Shown here piece after piece: positions 32,654 to 43,039 of a DNA stretch of 64,000 nucleotides; the stretch's first letter is position 1; each line of letters starts with the position of its first letter. The DNA comes from Raphanus sativus (lineage: Eukaryota > Streptophyta > Magnoliopsida > Brassicales > Brassicaceae). Location: assembly GCF_000801105.2 (NCBI RefSeq), contig NW_026615370.1:21787-85786 (forward strand), read 5' to 3'. The position numbers were made by a program, and so were the translations under genes. The notes under the pieces were generated by a model. It saw only the letters and a program-made list of their open reading frames with translations, made no database searches and was not told the origin of the DNA.

Positions 32654-35600
32654 TCCCCTCCTTCTTGAAAAGGATTTGACCTCAAATCAAGCTCATCTGC
32701 AACAAAAGGAATCAAGTCAGTAACATTGAAACTGTTGCTTATATCATACTTACCTTGAAGATCAATCTTGTAGGCATTGTCATTGATTTTCTGGATGATT
32801 TCGAATGGGCCATCTATCCTTGCCATCAGCTTGGACTTTCTTTCTTTGGGAAACCTCTCCTTACGCAAATGAACCCACACCATATCTCCTACATCAAAAA
32901 TCATCTCGCGCCTGCCCTTGTTTGCTTTCTTAGTGTACTGCTTTGTCTTCTCAACAATATTCTTTCTAGCCTGCTCATGGATCTGCTGTACCATCTCTGC
33001 TTTCTTTTTCCCATCCATACTGATCCTAGCACACTCAGGTAAAGGCATTAGATCCAAAGGAGAGATGGGATTGAACCCATAAACAATTTCAAAAGGAGAA
33101 TATTTAGATGCAGAGTGTTGAGCATGATTATAAGCAAATTCACAGTGAGGCAAGTACTCTTCCCATGATTTCAAATTCTTTTTAATGAATGCACGCAAGA
33201 GAGTTCCAAGAGTTCTATTGACTACCTCAGTCTGCCCATCAGTTTGTGGATGACATGTAGTAGAGAATAATAGCTTAGTACCTAGCTTAGACCAAAGAGT
33301 TTTCCAAAAATAACTAAGAAACTTAGTATCTCTATCAGAAACTATAGTCCTAGGCATACCATGAATGCGCACAATCTCTCTAAAGAACAGGTTTGCTACA
33401 TGTGAAGCATCATCAGTCTTATGACAAGCAATGAAGTGTGCCATTTTAGAAAATCTATCCACAACCACAAAGATAGAATCCTTACCTGTCTTGGTCCTTG
33501 GCAATCCGACAACAAAGTCCATAGATATATCATTCCAAGGGTGAGTAGGAATAGGTAAAGGAGTATACAAAACGTGGGGTTGGATCTTTGACTTAGCTGC
33601 TTTGCAAGTTGCACACCTCCCACAGATCCTCTCAACATCCCGTTTCATGTGTGGCCAAAAGAAGTGATCCTGCAAAACCTTGAGAGTCTTGGCAATACCA
33701 AAGTGTCCCATTAAACTTCCTCCATGGGATTCCCTGACAAATAAATCTCTTAAAGAACAGTTAGGCACACACAATCTATTATCATAGAATAAGAACCCAT
33801 CCTGCCTAAAGTAATGCCCAGCAGCATACTTCTCACACGATTTATAAGCTTCCTGAAAGTCAGAGTCAGTTGCATACATATCTTTAAGTTGTTCAAATCC
33901 TAGCAACTTAGCATCAAGAGTATTCAAGAGGGTATACCTTCTGGATAGTGCATCAGCAACTATATTTTCCTTACCTTGTTTGTATTTGATTACATAAGGA
34001 AAGGTTTCAATGAACTCGACCCATCTTGCATGTCTCTTGCTGAGCTTGTTCTGGCCCTTGAGGTACTTGAGAGACTCATGATCAGTGTGTATGACAAACT
34101 CCTTAGGCCATAGATAGTGTTGCCAGGTCTGCAAAGCCCTTACTAAAGCATAGAGTTCCTTGTCATAGGTAGCATAGTTGAGAGTTGCTCCTCCAAGTTT
34201 CTCACTGAAGTATGCTATGGGTCTTCTTTCCTGCATAAGCACAGCACCAATACCAATTCCTGAGGCATCACATTCTATTTCAAAAGTTTTATTAAAGTCA
34301 GGAAGTATGAGAAGAGGGGTATGAGTAAGCTTCTCTTTTAGGCTTTGAAAGGCAAGTTCTTGTGCTTCTCCCCATTTGAAACCGACTTCCTTCTTGATCA
34401 CTTCAGTCAAAGGAGCTGCTATGGTGCTAAAGTCCCTCACAAATCGTCGGTAGAAACCAGCTAACCCATGGAAGCTTCTTACTTCACTTATGGTCTTAGG
34501 AATTGGCCACTCTTGTATAGCTTTTACCTTCTCCTGGTCCACTTTTACTCCATCTGCACTCACAACAAAACCTAGGAAGACCAAGTTATCCGTACAGAAA
34601 GTGCACTTTTTGAGGTTAGCAAAGAGCTTTTCTTTTCTCAAAACATCAAGAACATTCCTAAGATGAACTATATGCTCTTCTAAGCTCTTAGAGTACACAA
34701 GGATATCATCAAAATAAACTACCACAAACAATCCTAGAAAGGATCTAAGCACATGATTCATTAATCTCATAAAAGTACTAGGAGCATTAGTTAAGCCAAA
34801 GGGCATCACTAACCACTCATACAACCCATGCTTAGTCTTAAAGGCTGTTTTCCACTCATCTCCCTCTTTCATCCTAATTTGATGATATCCACTTTTCAAA
34901 TCTATCTTAGAAAAGATGCTAGAACCATGCAACTCATCAAGCATATCATCTAATCTAGGAATAGGGTGGCGATACTTCACTGTTATATTGTTGATTGCTC
35001 TACAATCAACACACATGCGCCAGCTCCCATCCTTCTTGGGTACAAGGAGCACTGGTACAGCACAAGGGCTCATGCTCTCTCGGATGTGGCCTTTCTCCAT
35101 CAACTCTTCAACCTGTCTTTGTAGCTCCTTAGTCTCCACTGGATTAGTTCTGTATGCTGGTCTGTTAGGAAGAGTAGCTCCTGGCACAAAATCAATCTGA
35201 TGCTCAATCCCTCGGGTAGGTGGTAGACCTATGGGATTATCTTCTGGAAATACATCTTCAAATTCCTGTAAAAGAGCTAACATCTCACTCGGATACACCG
35301 GTGTACACTCAGTTAGATTTAAAAGAGTTTCTTTAAAGACAAGCAATAGAACAGGCTGGTTAGAGTGAAGAGATCTTTTGATATCACCAGCTTTGGCATA
35401 GAAGTTGTGCTGCTTGTTTTTCTCTGGTTTGAGATCGATTTCTTTCTTCTTTTGAAGCTGCAACTGATCTTGATGCACTTCCTTAGGAGTCAGAGGCACC
35501 AGAGTAGTCTTCCTACCATTAAACTCAAAAGAATGCTTGTTTGCAAAGCCATCATGTGTGACTTTTCTATCAACCTGCCACGGCCTACCAAGCAAGATAT

Positions 35601-36020
35601 GACTTGCTTCCATTGGTATCACATCACAGAGGATCTCATCTTCATACCTACCAATGGAGAAGGGTACAGAGACTTGTGTGGATACTCTCATCTCACCCTC
35701 TTCATTAAGCCACTGCAGCCGGTAAGGTTTAGGATGTTTCTGAGTTTCTAGTCCAAGCTTCTTCACCATGGTCTCACTAGCAACATTAACACAGCTCCCA
35801 CCATCAATGATCAGGCTACATATCTTCCCTTGAACCATGCAGCGTGTGTAGAACAAGTTCTCTCTTTGCTCAAGCTCCACGGGTTTGTTTTGCACGCTGA
35901 GAGTCCTTCTTGCAACCAACAATCTTCCCTGAACTGGTCCTTCTTCATACTCTTCATCTGAAAGCTCCTGATCGTCCTCAAGCTTCTCATCCTGAGATTC
36001 ATACTCTCCATTGTCCAAGA
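32419..36020 (-). pseudogene. G-2 protease-RT-RNase H-integrase, split from gag by C4
   Basis: Open from the C4 junction ([12 protein letters not shown]) to the stop at 32419 inside the 3' LTR. Protease [13 protein letters not shown] near 35790-35815; [30 protein letters not shown], catalytic YFDDILVYS near 34700; RNase [28 protein letters not shown]; integrase [41 protein letters not shown] module [10 protein letters not shown]; tail [12 protein letters not shown] translated across the polypurine tract. No internal lesion is seen. Only the C4 insertion separates it from gag. Confidence 0.94.
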
Positions 36021-36516
36021 TGTTGACATGAAGACATAAGGAGATAAACAAGATCAGATATATCAAGGATGAGCTTGGATGGCGATGCCTTGTTCTACAA
36101 GTATGTGCATTGCCTCTCTCAGATTCAAATAATCCTAACCGCCACAAGGAAGCAAAGAGTGACTTGCCAAGGAAGGTTTAGGAGAAGAAGAATACCGTTG
36201 GAAGGTCAAGACAAAGGAGGGATGTCGGCAAGGAGTTGTTTAATATAAAGATCACATGTTCACTTTGCCTCATAGCCGTTCCTGAGCTGTCACTATCCAA
36301 GCTCAGTCTGCGCAGTCTGAGCTCCTTTGTTTATTAATTCTTCTTGTATGTCGATTTAGCTATTTATGTATGTGTGTGATGAACTAAATCAATCAAGGAA
36401 ACAGTTTCCTCTTTCTTTACTTCTCTCTCGCGAACTCCTCTCTCTCTTTCTCTTGAATTCTCACAATGGTTATCATAATCTCCTCTTAATCTCTCCTTAA
36501 TCTTTACATTCTCTCA
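36021..36516 (+). repeat. C4 5' LTR
   Basis: 496 bp, TGTTGACATG to ATTCTCTCA. PBS TGGTATCAGAGC follows at 36517-36528. The leader to 36667 contains GTTCTTGGTGTTCTT near 36615-36630. Confidence 0.95.
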
Positions 36517-36667
36517 TGGTATCAGAGCACTAAAAGCTCTTGGAACCAATTCTCTTATTTTCTTTTCTTACTTTTCCGCAAAACTCTGAATCTTTCTTTT
36601 CTATTTTTGGCAAAGTTCTTGGTGTTCTTCACTTGTTCTTGATTTCCAGCTTAAAAATTTGCCAAAA

Positions 36668-37683
36668 ATGGAAACTCACTCAAAGATGGTGTCGATACCA
36701 GTGACTTTAAAAGGTCCAAATTACTTGCTATGGTCAAGGCTTGCTAAGACAGCACTAGGAGGCAGAGGTCTTTGGGAGTGCGTGGAGGGCAAGGCTACAA
36801 CCAAGACTGTCCTAGGAGAGGATGGCAAAGAAGAGGCTAGTGCGGCTGAAGGTGATAGGAAGAAAGGTCAGGAGGACCTCATGGTGCTTTCAATCATTCA
36901 AAACAGCCTAGATGCGCCTATCTTAGAAGCTTATTCCTACTGTGAAACCTCCAAAGAACTTTGGGAAACACTTAAGAAGGTGTATGGGAACATCTCCAAC
37001 ATCAGTAGGGTGTTTGAAGTCAAGAGGGCTATCAACACTCTCTCCCAAGAAGACACTGACTTCTCTACTCACTTTGGGAAGTTCAGGTCACTGTGGGCAG
37101 AGATGGAGATGTTGAGGCCATCCAGTGTTGACCCGGAAGTGATTAATGAGAGAAAAGAACAAGACAAGGTGTTTGCCTTGCTCTTTACTCTCAACCCGGT
37201 GTATGGTGATCTGATTAAGCACATTTTGAGGAGCGACAAGCTTCCATCTCTAGAGGAGTTGTGTGCTCAGATACAAAAGGAGCAAGGATCAGTGGGGCTA
37301 TTTGGAGGAAAGGGAGAGCTCATCCTTGCAAATAAAGCTGATGGTGTAGAGGCTCCTGTTGAAGGCGCAGCAAACAAAGGACAATACAAACCTGGAGACA
37401 AGAAGGTGTGGGAGTGTGACCACTGCAAGAAGAAAGGTCATGGGAGAGACAAGTGCTGGATTCTCCACCCACACCTCAAGCCCCAGAAGTTCCGAACTGA
37501 TGCAAAAGCCAACTTCTCTGGTGATGTGGGAGAGACCTCTACCCCTATGCGCGCCAAGGCTACTAGTGATGGAGCACACAATGAGAATGTCAAGAAATCT
37601 GACATTGAAGCTCTCATCAAAGCCTTAAGGGAGTCTGGTAAAACTCTTGGTTATTCTCTAAATGCATCATATAGATTGTCTAG
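36668..37683 (+). pseudogene. C4 gag, first part
   Basis: ATG at 36668 (METHSKMVSIPVTLKGPNYL). Copia gag with KKVYGNISNISRVFEVKRAIN, LWAEMEMLRPSS, a zinc knuckle CDHCKKKGHGRDKC near 37417-37460 and the spacer ending SLNASYRLSS, where N1a enters (TCTAG at 37679-37683). The frame then reads on into the N1a LTR to a stop at 38290, which is a chimera and not biology. Nearest relative in the window is C5. Confidence 0.92.
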
Positions 37684-38700
37684 TGGTGCGACCTGGAGCA
37701 GCTTCAAACTCATGTTCTGGAAGCTAATCCATGTACCAGAAAGGAAATGGGTCATAGCAAGACCTAGTGGGCTTATTGGAGAGCTTATTGGCCTGATTCA
37801 TGAAGTATTGGACCGAGAGAAGTCTATTGGCCTTGATGAGGCCTTTAAAGAGAAAGGAGTGACTATGGACCAGCATGGACGACTAGTATGCAATGTGATT
37901 GACCAGGAAATGGATGGGAGGAAGCTGGATAGACAGGAAATGAAATGGGAGATCTGCTATGATCAGGAAATGCACTGTTCAAACCGACATGGACGAGAAA
38001 TGAGTTGGAAATGGAAGATGAAGAACAAGAGCTGGAAAGGGAACCTGATGAGGATCTTTATCATCCAAATGAGCATAAGGAGCAGCTTGGTCGGACCTGG
38101 AACAAGATGGATCGAGCCCAAGCAAGATTTGTTCGAAAAAGGCCTTTATCGGCCCAAAAAGTGGAAAGACAAGCCAGCTTGGATTATGATTGGCCCAAGA
38201 ATATTATGCACGTCCAAGATGGTTTATTTTAAGTTTATTTATGATTTTATTAAGTGTAAACCAATTAGGATTAAGTTTGGTGATTTATAAACCAATTAGC
38301 AATAGGATTAGGATATGGTTTTCACTAAACCGATTGGGTTTTGATTTAGGGTTTTCTTTAGCTTAGGATTTCGTTTTCTTCTCTATTATTTATGTAGCCA
38401 CGAGCCTCCATGTAAACATTAACCATTGATTGAATAAACTGAAGCTTTGTTGGCTCAACAACTGTCTCCTTGGAGACTTTCTTATCATTGTTCTTAGTGA
38501 ACAACTTTTATCACAATAAGAAGAGTGATCTTCTGTGATTCATCCAGACACCAAGCAGGGTGAACCTGTGTCTCAGGAGTAGCAAAACATCTTTAGAGCA
38601 GCTCATAGTTCTAAGGAGAAGACCACCTCCATCACCTTTCATCCACCCACGCCCCCCTTCAAGTGATCCAGGGAGAGACAGCCTATCCAGGGCCGCACCA
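37684..38700 (+). repeat. N1a LTR 1
   Basis: 1017 bp. The ends form an imperfect inverted repeat, TGGTGCGACC and GGCCGCACCA. PBS TGGTATCAGAGCC at 38703-38715, two bases after the LTR. The U3 part is an open frame of about 200 codons in the same frame as gag. Confidence 0.93.
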
Positions 38701-38783
38701 AGTGGTATCAGAGCCAGGTTGAAGGTTAGGGTTTGAAGTTTTAACCTAGGAGCACGAAATTTAGTAGTTTACAAGCATCTTTG

Positions 38784-40799
38784 ATGGCTAGATATGAAGA
38801 AAAGCTCACAATGCCATCCTTCTATGGAGAATTTGATCCAGATACATACCTAGGTTGGGAAAAGAAGATGGACTTAATTATTAAGTGTCAGGGGTATACA
38901 GCAGAGAGGCAAGTTCAGCTAGCAACTACTGGATTATCTGGATATGCACTTGATTGGTGGTATCAGCTTGCTAACCATAGGAGACACACTGGAGAGTTTC
39001 AAGTCTCTTCTTGGTTTGAGATGAAGGCTGTCATGAAAAAAAGGTTTGTAGCCAAGAGGTATGGTCAACTTGATCTGGAAAGGTTACAGAGCCAATCAAG
39101 GTCAGTTAGGGCACGCCCTAGAGCATCCAGAGATGAGAAAAAGGTCTGTTATGGTCGTGGAGATCAAAAGAAAAGTGATCAATTTGGTTACTTGCACAGC
39201 CAACAATTCCAAGATGTAAACAGGCAAGAGATACAACAAGCAGTCAATGCTTTAGTACAAGATCAGCAAAGGAGGCCAGATTATGATACATTGAAACCCC
39301 CTGACATACAACCACCTGAAGGAGACAAACAACTAGTTGATAAGTCTGGTTCCTGGTCTACTCAAAAGATTATCAGCAAGAACACAAAACAAACTTCTCT
39401 TAAGCCAGTCTCAAAACCAGTTACAAATGTTCCTGAGAGTGCACAAGAACCAGCCACTCCTTGTCAAGGAGATTACTTGGACAATCATCTGAAACAAGAG
39501 GAGATATCATCAGTTACATGTGATCACGTGCCTGGTCAAAACCAAGCTGAAGAAGGAGTGCTTAATGGATCACCTAAAGCTCATGAATTGGCAATTACAA
39601 CTGTGGTTGAAGAAGGTGATATCATTGAATCTTTTTCTTGTGATCTACTGACCAAACCTATTGTATGGTTTAAGACCAGCATAGTGGAGCATCTGAGGTT
39701 TGTAATGGGGCTGCAATACCTTGCTTTTGAACCAGGAGGAAGCTTGTGTTTACATCAAAGCATCAACAACAATATGATCCAAAAAGCAGCAGCAGTGAAG
39801 GTTGATTTGGAAGGGTTATTGCATGAGCAGGAAGAACCAACGTCAGTTTCTGGTTTCTCTAAGGTTATATTACTTGCCAAGAAGTCTAGGATCAAGGCTT
39901 GTTCTGGGTATCAGTGGAGAGAAGCTCAATCAGAAGCCATCAGATCTGAGACAAACAAGGACCATAAATTGCTTGCTCTATGTGTTGCTTGTAAGAAGCT
40001 CTGTCCAGTGAAGTATCTAGGATGTGTGAAGGTTTTGGGAAGCTTTGTCTTTGAGCCTGGAGGGGAGATAAACGTGAACAAGAGCTTTAACAACACCCTG
40101 ACACAAGAAGAAACAAAGAAGCTGAGATTGGACAGTACATTCATCCTTAAAGAACAAGATTTGAGGACAAATCTTTTTAAAGGAGGAGGGAATGGTGCGA
40201 CCTGGAGCAGCTTCAAACTCATGTTCTGGAAGCTAATCCATGTACCAGAAAGGAAATGGGTCATAGCAAGACCTAGTGGGCTTATTGGAGAGCTTATTGG
40301 CCTGATTCATGAAGTATTGGACCGAGAGAAGTCTATTGGCCTTGATGAGGCCTTTAAAGAGAAAGGAGTGACTATGGACCAGCATGGACGACTAGTATGC
40401 AATGTGATTGACCAGGAAATGGATGGGAGGAAGCTGGATAGACAGGAAATGAAATGGGAGATCTGCTATGATCAGGAAATGCACTGTTCAAACCGACATG
40501 GACGAGAAATGAGTTGGAAATGGAAGATGAAGAACAAGAGCTGGAAAGGGAACCTGATGAGGATCTTTATCATCCAAATGAGCATAAGGAGCAGCTTGGT
40601 CGGACCTGGAACAAGATGGATCGAGCCCAAGCAAGATTTGTTCGAAAAAGGCCTTTATCGGCCCAAAAAGTGGAAAGACAAGCCAGCTTGGATTATGATT
40701 GGCCCAAGAATATTATGCACGTCCAAGATGGTTTATTTTAAGTTTATTTATGATTTTATTAAGTGTAAACCAATTAGGATTAAGTTTGGTGATTTATAA
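38784..40799 (+). CDS. N1a gag-like protein with repeat module, reading into the 3' LTR
   Basis: ATG at 38784 (MARYEEKLTMPSFYGEFDPD). The first ~100 residues match the G gag core (DPDTYLGWEKKMDLIIKC, GYALDWWYQL, EMKAVMKKRFVAKRY). No zinc knuckle, protease, RT or integrase follows. Instead there is a low-complexity Gln/Pro-rich part and two copies of a module built on FEPGG (LQYLAFEPGGSLCLHQSINN near 39709 and SFVFEPGGEINVNKSFNNT near 40036), then EQDLRTNLFKGGGN, where KGGGN is the translated polypurine tract (40179-40192). The last ~200 codons lie in the LTR. The G pol tail [12 protein letters not shown] is the clear counterpart. Role unknown beyond capsid-like N-terminus; likely mobilised by G enzymes (inference). 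Confidence 0.85.
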   Translation: MARYEEKLTMPSFYGEFDPDTYLGWEKKMDLIIKCQGYTAERQVQLATTGLSGYALDWWYQLANHRRHTGEFQVSSWFEMKAVMKKRFVAKRYGQLDLERLQSQSRSVRARPRASRDEKKVCYGRGDQKKSDQFGYLHSQQFQDVNRQEIQQAVNALVQDQQRRPDYDTLKPPDIQPPEGDKQLVDKSGSWSTQKIISKNTKQTSLKPVSKPVTNVPESAQEPATPCQGDYLDNHLKQEEISSVTCDHVPGQNQAEEGVLNGSPKAHELAITTVVEEGDIIESFSCDLLTKPIVWFKTSIVEHLRFVMGLQYLAFEPGGSLCLHQSINNNMIQKAAAVKVDLEGLLHEQEEPTSVSGFSKVILLAKKSRIKACSGYQWREAQSEAIRSETNKDHKLLALCVACKKLCPVKYLGCVKVLGSFVFEPGGEINVNKSFNNTLTQEETKKLRLDSTFILKEQDLRTNLFKGGGNGATWSSFKLMFWKLIHVPERKWVIARPSGLIGELIGLIHEVLDREKSIGLDEAFKEKGVTMDQHGRLVCNVIDQEMDGRKLDRQEMKWEICYDQEMHCSNRHGREMSWKWKMKNKSWKGNLMRIFIIQMSIRSSLVGPGTRWIEPKQDLFEKGLYRPKKWKDKPAWIMIGPRILCTSKMVYFKFIYDFIKCKPIRIKFGDL

Positions 40800-41209
40800 A
40801 CCAATTAGCAATAGGATTAGGATATGGTTTTCACTAAACCGATTGGGTTTTGATTTAGGGTTTTCTTTAGCTTAGGATTTCGTTTTCTTCTCTATTATTT
40901 ATGTAGCCACGAGCCTCCATGTAAACATTAACCATTGATTGAATAAACTGAAGCTTTGTTGGCTCAACAACTGTCTCCTTGGAGACTTTCTTATCATTGT
41001 TCTTAGTGAACAACTTTTATCACAATAAGAAGAGTGATCTTCTGTGATTCATCCAGACACCAAGCAGGGTGAACCTGTGTCTCAGGAGTAGCAAAACATC
41101 TTTAGAGCAGCTCATAGTTCTAAGGAGAAGACCACCTCCATCACCTTTCATCCACCCACGCCCCCCTTCAAGTGATCCAGGGAGAGACAGCCTATCCAGG
41201 GCCGCACCA
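40193..41209 (+). repeat. N1a LTR 2
   Basis: 1017 bp, same length as LTR 1; no difference was noticed. It begins right after the polypurine tract AAAGGAGGAGGGAA. It is followed not by a target duplication but by inverted LTR sequence. Confidence 0.93.
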
Positions 41210-41613
41210 AGCTGCTCCTTATGCTCATTTGGATGATAAAGATCCTCATCAGGTTCCCTTTCCAGCTCTTGTTCTTCATCTTCCATTTCCAACTCATTTC
41301 TCGTCCATGTCGGTTTGAACAGTGCATTTCCTGATCATAGCAGATCTCCCATTTCATTTCCTGTCTATCCAGCTTCCTCCCATCCATTTCCTGGTCAATC
41401 ACATTGCATACTAGTCGTCCATGCTGGTCCATAGTCACTCCTTTCTCTTTAAAGGCCTCATCAAGGCCAATAGACTTCTCTCGGTCCAATACTTCATGAA
41501 TCAGGCCAATAAGCTCTCCAATAAGCCCACTAGGTCTTGCTATGACCCATTTCCTTTCTGGTACATGGATTAGCTTCCAGAACATGAGTTTGAAGCTGCT
41601 CCAGGTCGCACCA
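41210..41613 (-). repeat. N1a piece A: inverted LTR 404-1
   Basis: 404 bp, exact reverse complement of LTR positions 404 to 1. The joint with LTR 2 has a few bases of shared sequence (ACCA). Confidence 0.92.
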
Positions 41614-42278
41614 AAAGGGAACCTGATGAGGATCTTTATCATCCAAATGAGCATAAGGAGCAGCTTGGTCGGACCTGGAACAAGATGGATCGAGCCCAAG
41701 CAAGATTTGTTCGAAAAAGGCCTTTATCGGCCCAAAAAGTGGAAAGACAAGCCAGCTTGGATTATGATTGGCCCAAGAATATTATGCACGTCCAAGATGG
41801 TTTATTTTAAGTTTATTTATGATTTTATTAAGTGTAAACCAATTAGGATTAAGTTTGGTGATTTATAAACCAATTAGCAATAGGATTAGGATATGGTTTT
41901 CACTAAACCGATTGGGTTTTGATTTAGGGTTTTCTTTAGCTTAGGATTTCGTTTTCTTCTCTATTATTTATGTAGCCACGAGCCTCCATGTAAACATTAA
42001 CCATTGATTGAATAAACTGAAGCTTTGTTGGCTCAACAACTGTCTCCTTGGAGACTTTCTTATCATTGTTCTTAGTGAACAACTTTTATCACAATAAGAA
42101 GAGTGATCTTCTGTGATTCATCCAGACACCAAGCAGGGTGAACCTGTGTCTCAGGAGTAGCAAAACATCTTTAGAGCAGCTCATAGTTCTAAGGAGAAGA
42201 CCACCTCCATCACCTTTCATCCACCCACGCCCCCCTTCAAGTGATCCAGGGAGAGACAGCCTATCCAGGGCCGCACCA
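41614..42278 (+). repeat. N1a piece B: forward LTR 353-1017
   Basis: 665 bp of LTR from position 353 to the true LTR end GGCCGCACCA. The left joint is with the U3 terminus of piece A. Confidence 0.92.
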
Positions 42279-42682
42279 AGCTGCTCCTTATGCTCATTTG
42301 GATGATAAAGATCCTCATCAGGTTCCCTTTCCAGCTCTTGTTCTTCATCTTCCATTTCCAACTCATTTCTCGTCCATGTCGGTTTGAACAGTGCATTTCC
42401 TGATCATAGCAGATCTCCCATTTCATTTCCTGTCTATCCAGCTTCCTCCCATCCATTTCCTGGTCAATCACATTGCATACTAGTCGTCCATGCTGGTCCA
42501 TAGTCACTCCTTTCTCTTTAAAGGCCTCATCAAGGCCAATAGACTTCTCTCGGTCCAATACTTCATGAATCAGGCCAATAAGCTCTCCAATAAGCCCACT
42601 AGGTCTTGCTATGACCCATTTCCTTTCTGGTACATGGATTAGCTTCCAGAACATGAGTTTGAAGCTGCTCCAGGTCGCACCA
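42279..42682 (-). repeat. N1a piece C: inverted LTR 404-1
   Basis: 404 bp. It starts at the same LTR coordinate (404) after an LTR end as piece A does, so the LTR2/A joint is repeated. Confidence 0.92.
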
Positions 42683-43039
42683 CCTTTCCAGCTCTTGTTC
42701 TTCATCTTCCATTTCCAACTCATTTCTCGTCCATGTCGGTTTGAACAGTGCATTTCCTGATCATAGCAGATCTCCCATTTCATTTCCTGTCTATCCAGCT
42801 TCCTCCCATCCATTTCCTGGTCAATCACATTGCATACTAGTCGTCCATGCTGGTCCATAGTCACTCCTTTCTCTTTAAAGGCCTCATCAAGGCCAATAGA
42901 CTTCTCTCGGTCCAATACTTCATGAATCAGGCCAATAAGCTCTCCAATAAGCCCACTAGGTCTTGCTATGACCCATTTCCTTTCTGGTACATGGATTAGC
43001 TTTCAGAACATGAGTTTGAAGCTGCTCCAGGTCGCACCA
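42683..43039 (-). repeat. N1a piece D: inverted LTR 357-1, outer right end
   Basis: 357 bp, reverse complement of LTR 357 to 1 (one difference near 43002). It ends CGCACCA and then TCTAG. Pieces B (from 353) and D (from 357) overlap by 5 LTR positions, AAAGG. Confidence 0.92.

Larger units (their letters stand above)
37684..43039. mobile_element. N1a: gag-only LTR element with U3 termini at both ends
   Basis: It inserted as one unit into the C4 gag with target duplication TCTAG at 37679-37683 and 43040-43044; removing it restores an open gag frame. Order: LTR(1-1017), interior with gag, LTR(1-1017), then four LTR pieces: inverted 404-1, forward 353-1017, inverted 404-1, inverted 357-1. Thus the left outer end is the LTR 5' end and the right outer end is the same 5' end inverted. 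A normal element would end in U5. No RT, RNase H or integrase is encoded. Confidence 0.9.

Noticed and set aside
36021..36147. N-terminal extension [12 protein letters not shown] of the G-2 pol frame
   Set aside because: This is antisense C4 LTR sequence read in frame by chance after the insertion.
41020..42915. Minus-strand open frames over the N1a LTR pieces
   Set aside because: They are the U3 coding region read from inverted pieces plus antisense; no start, PBS or polypurine tract of their own.
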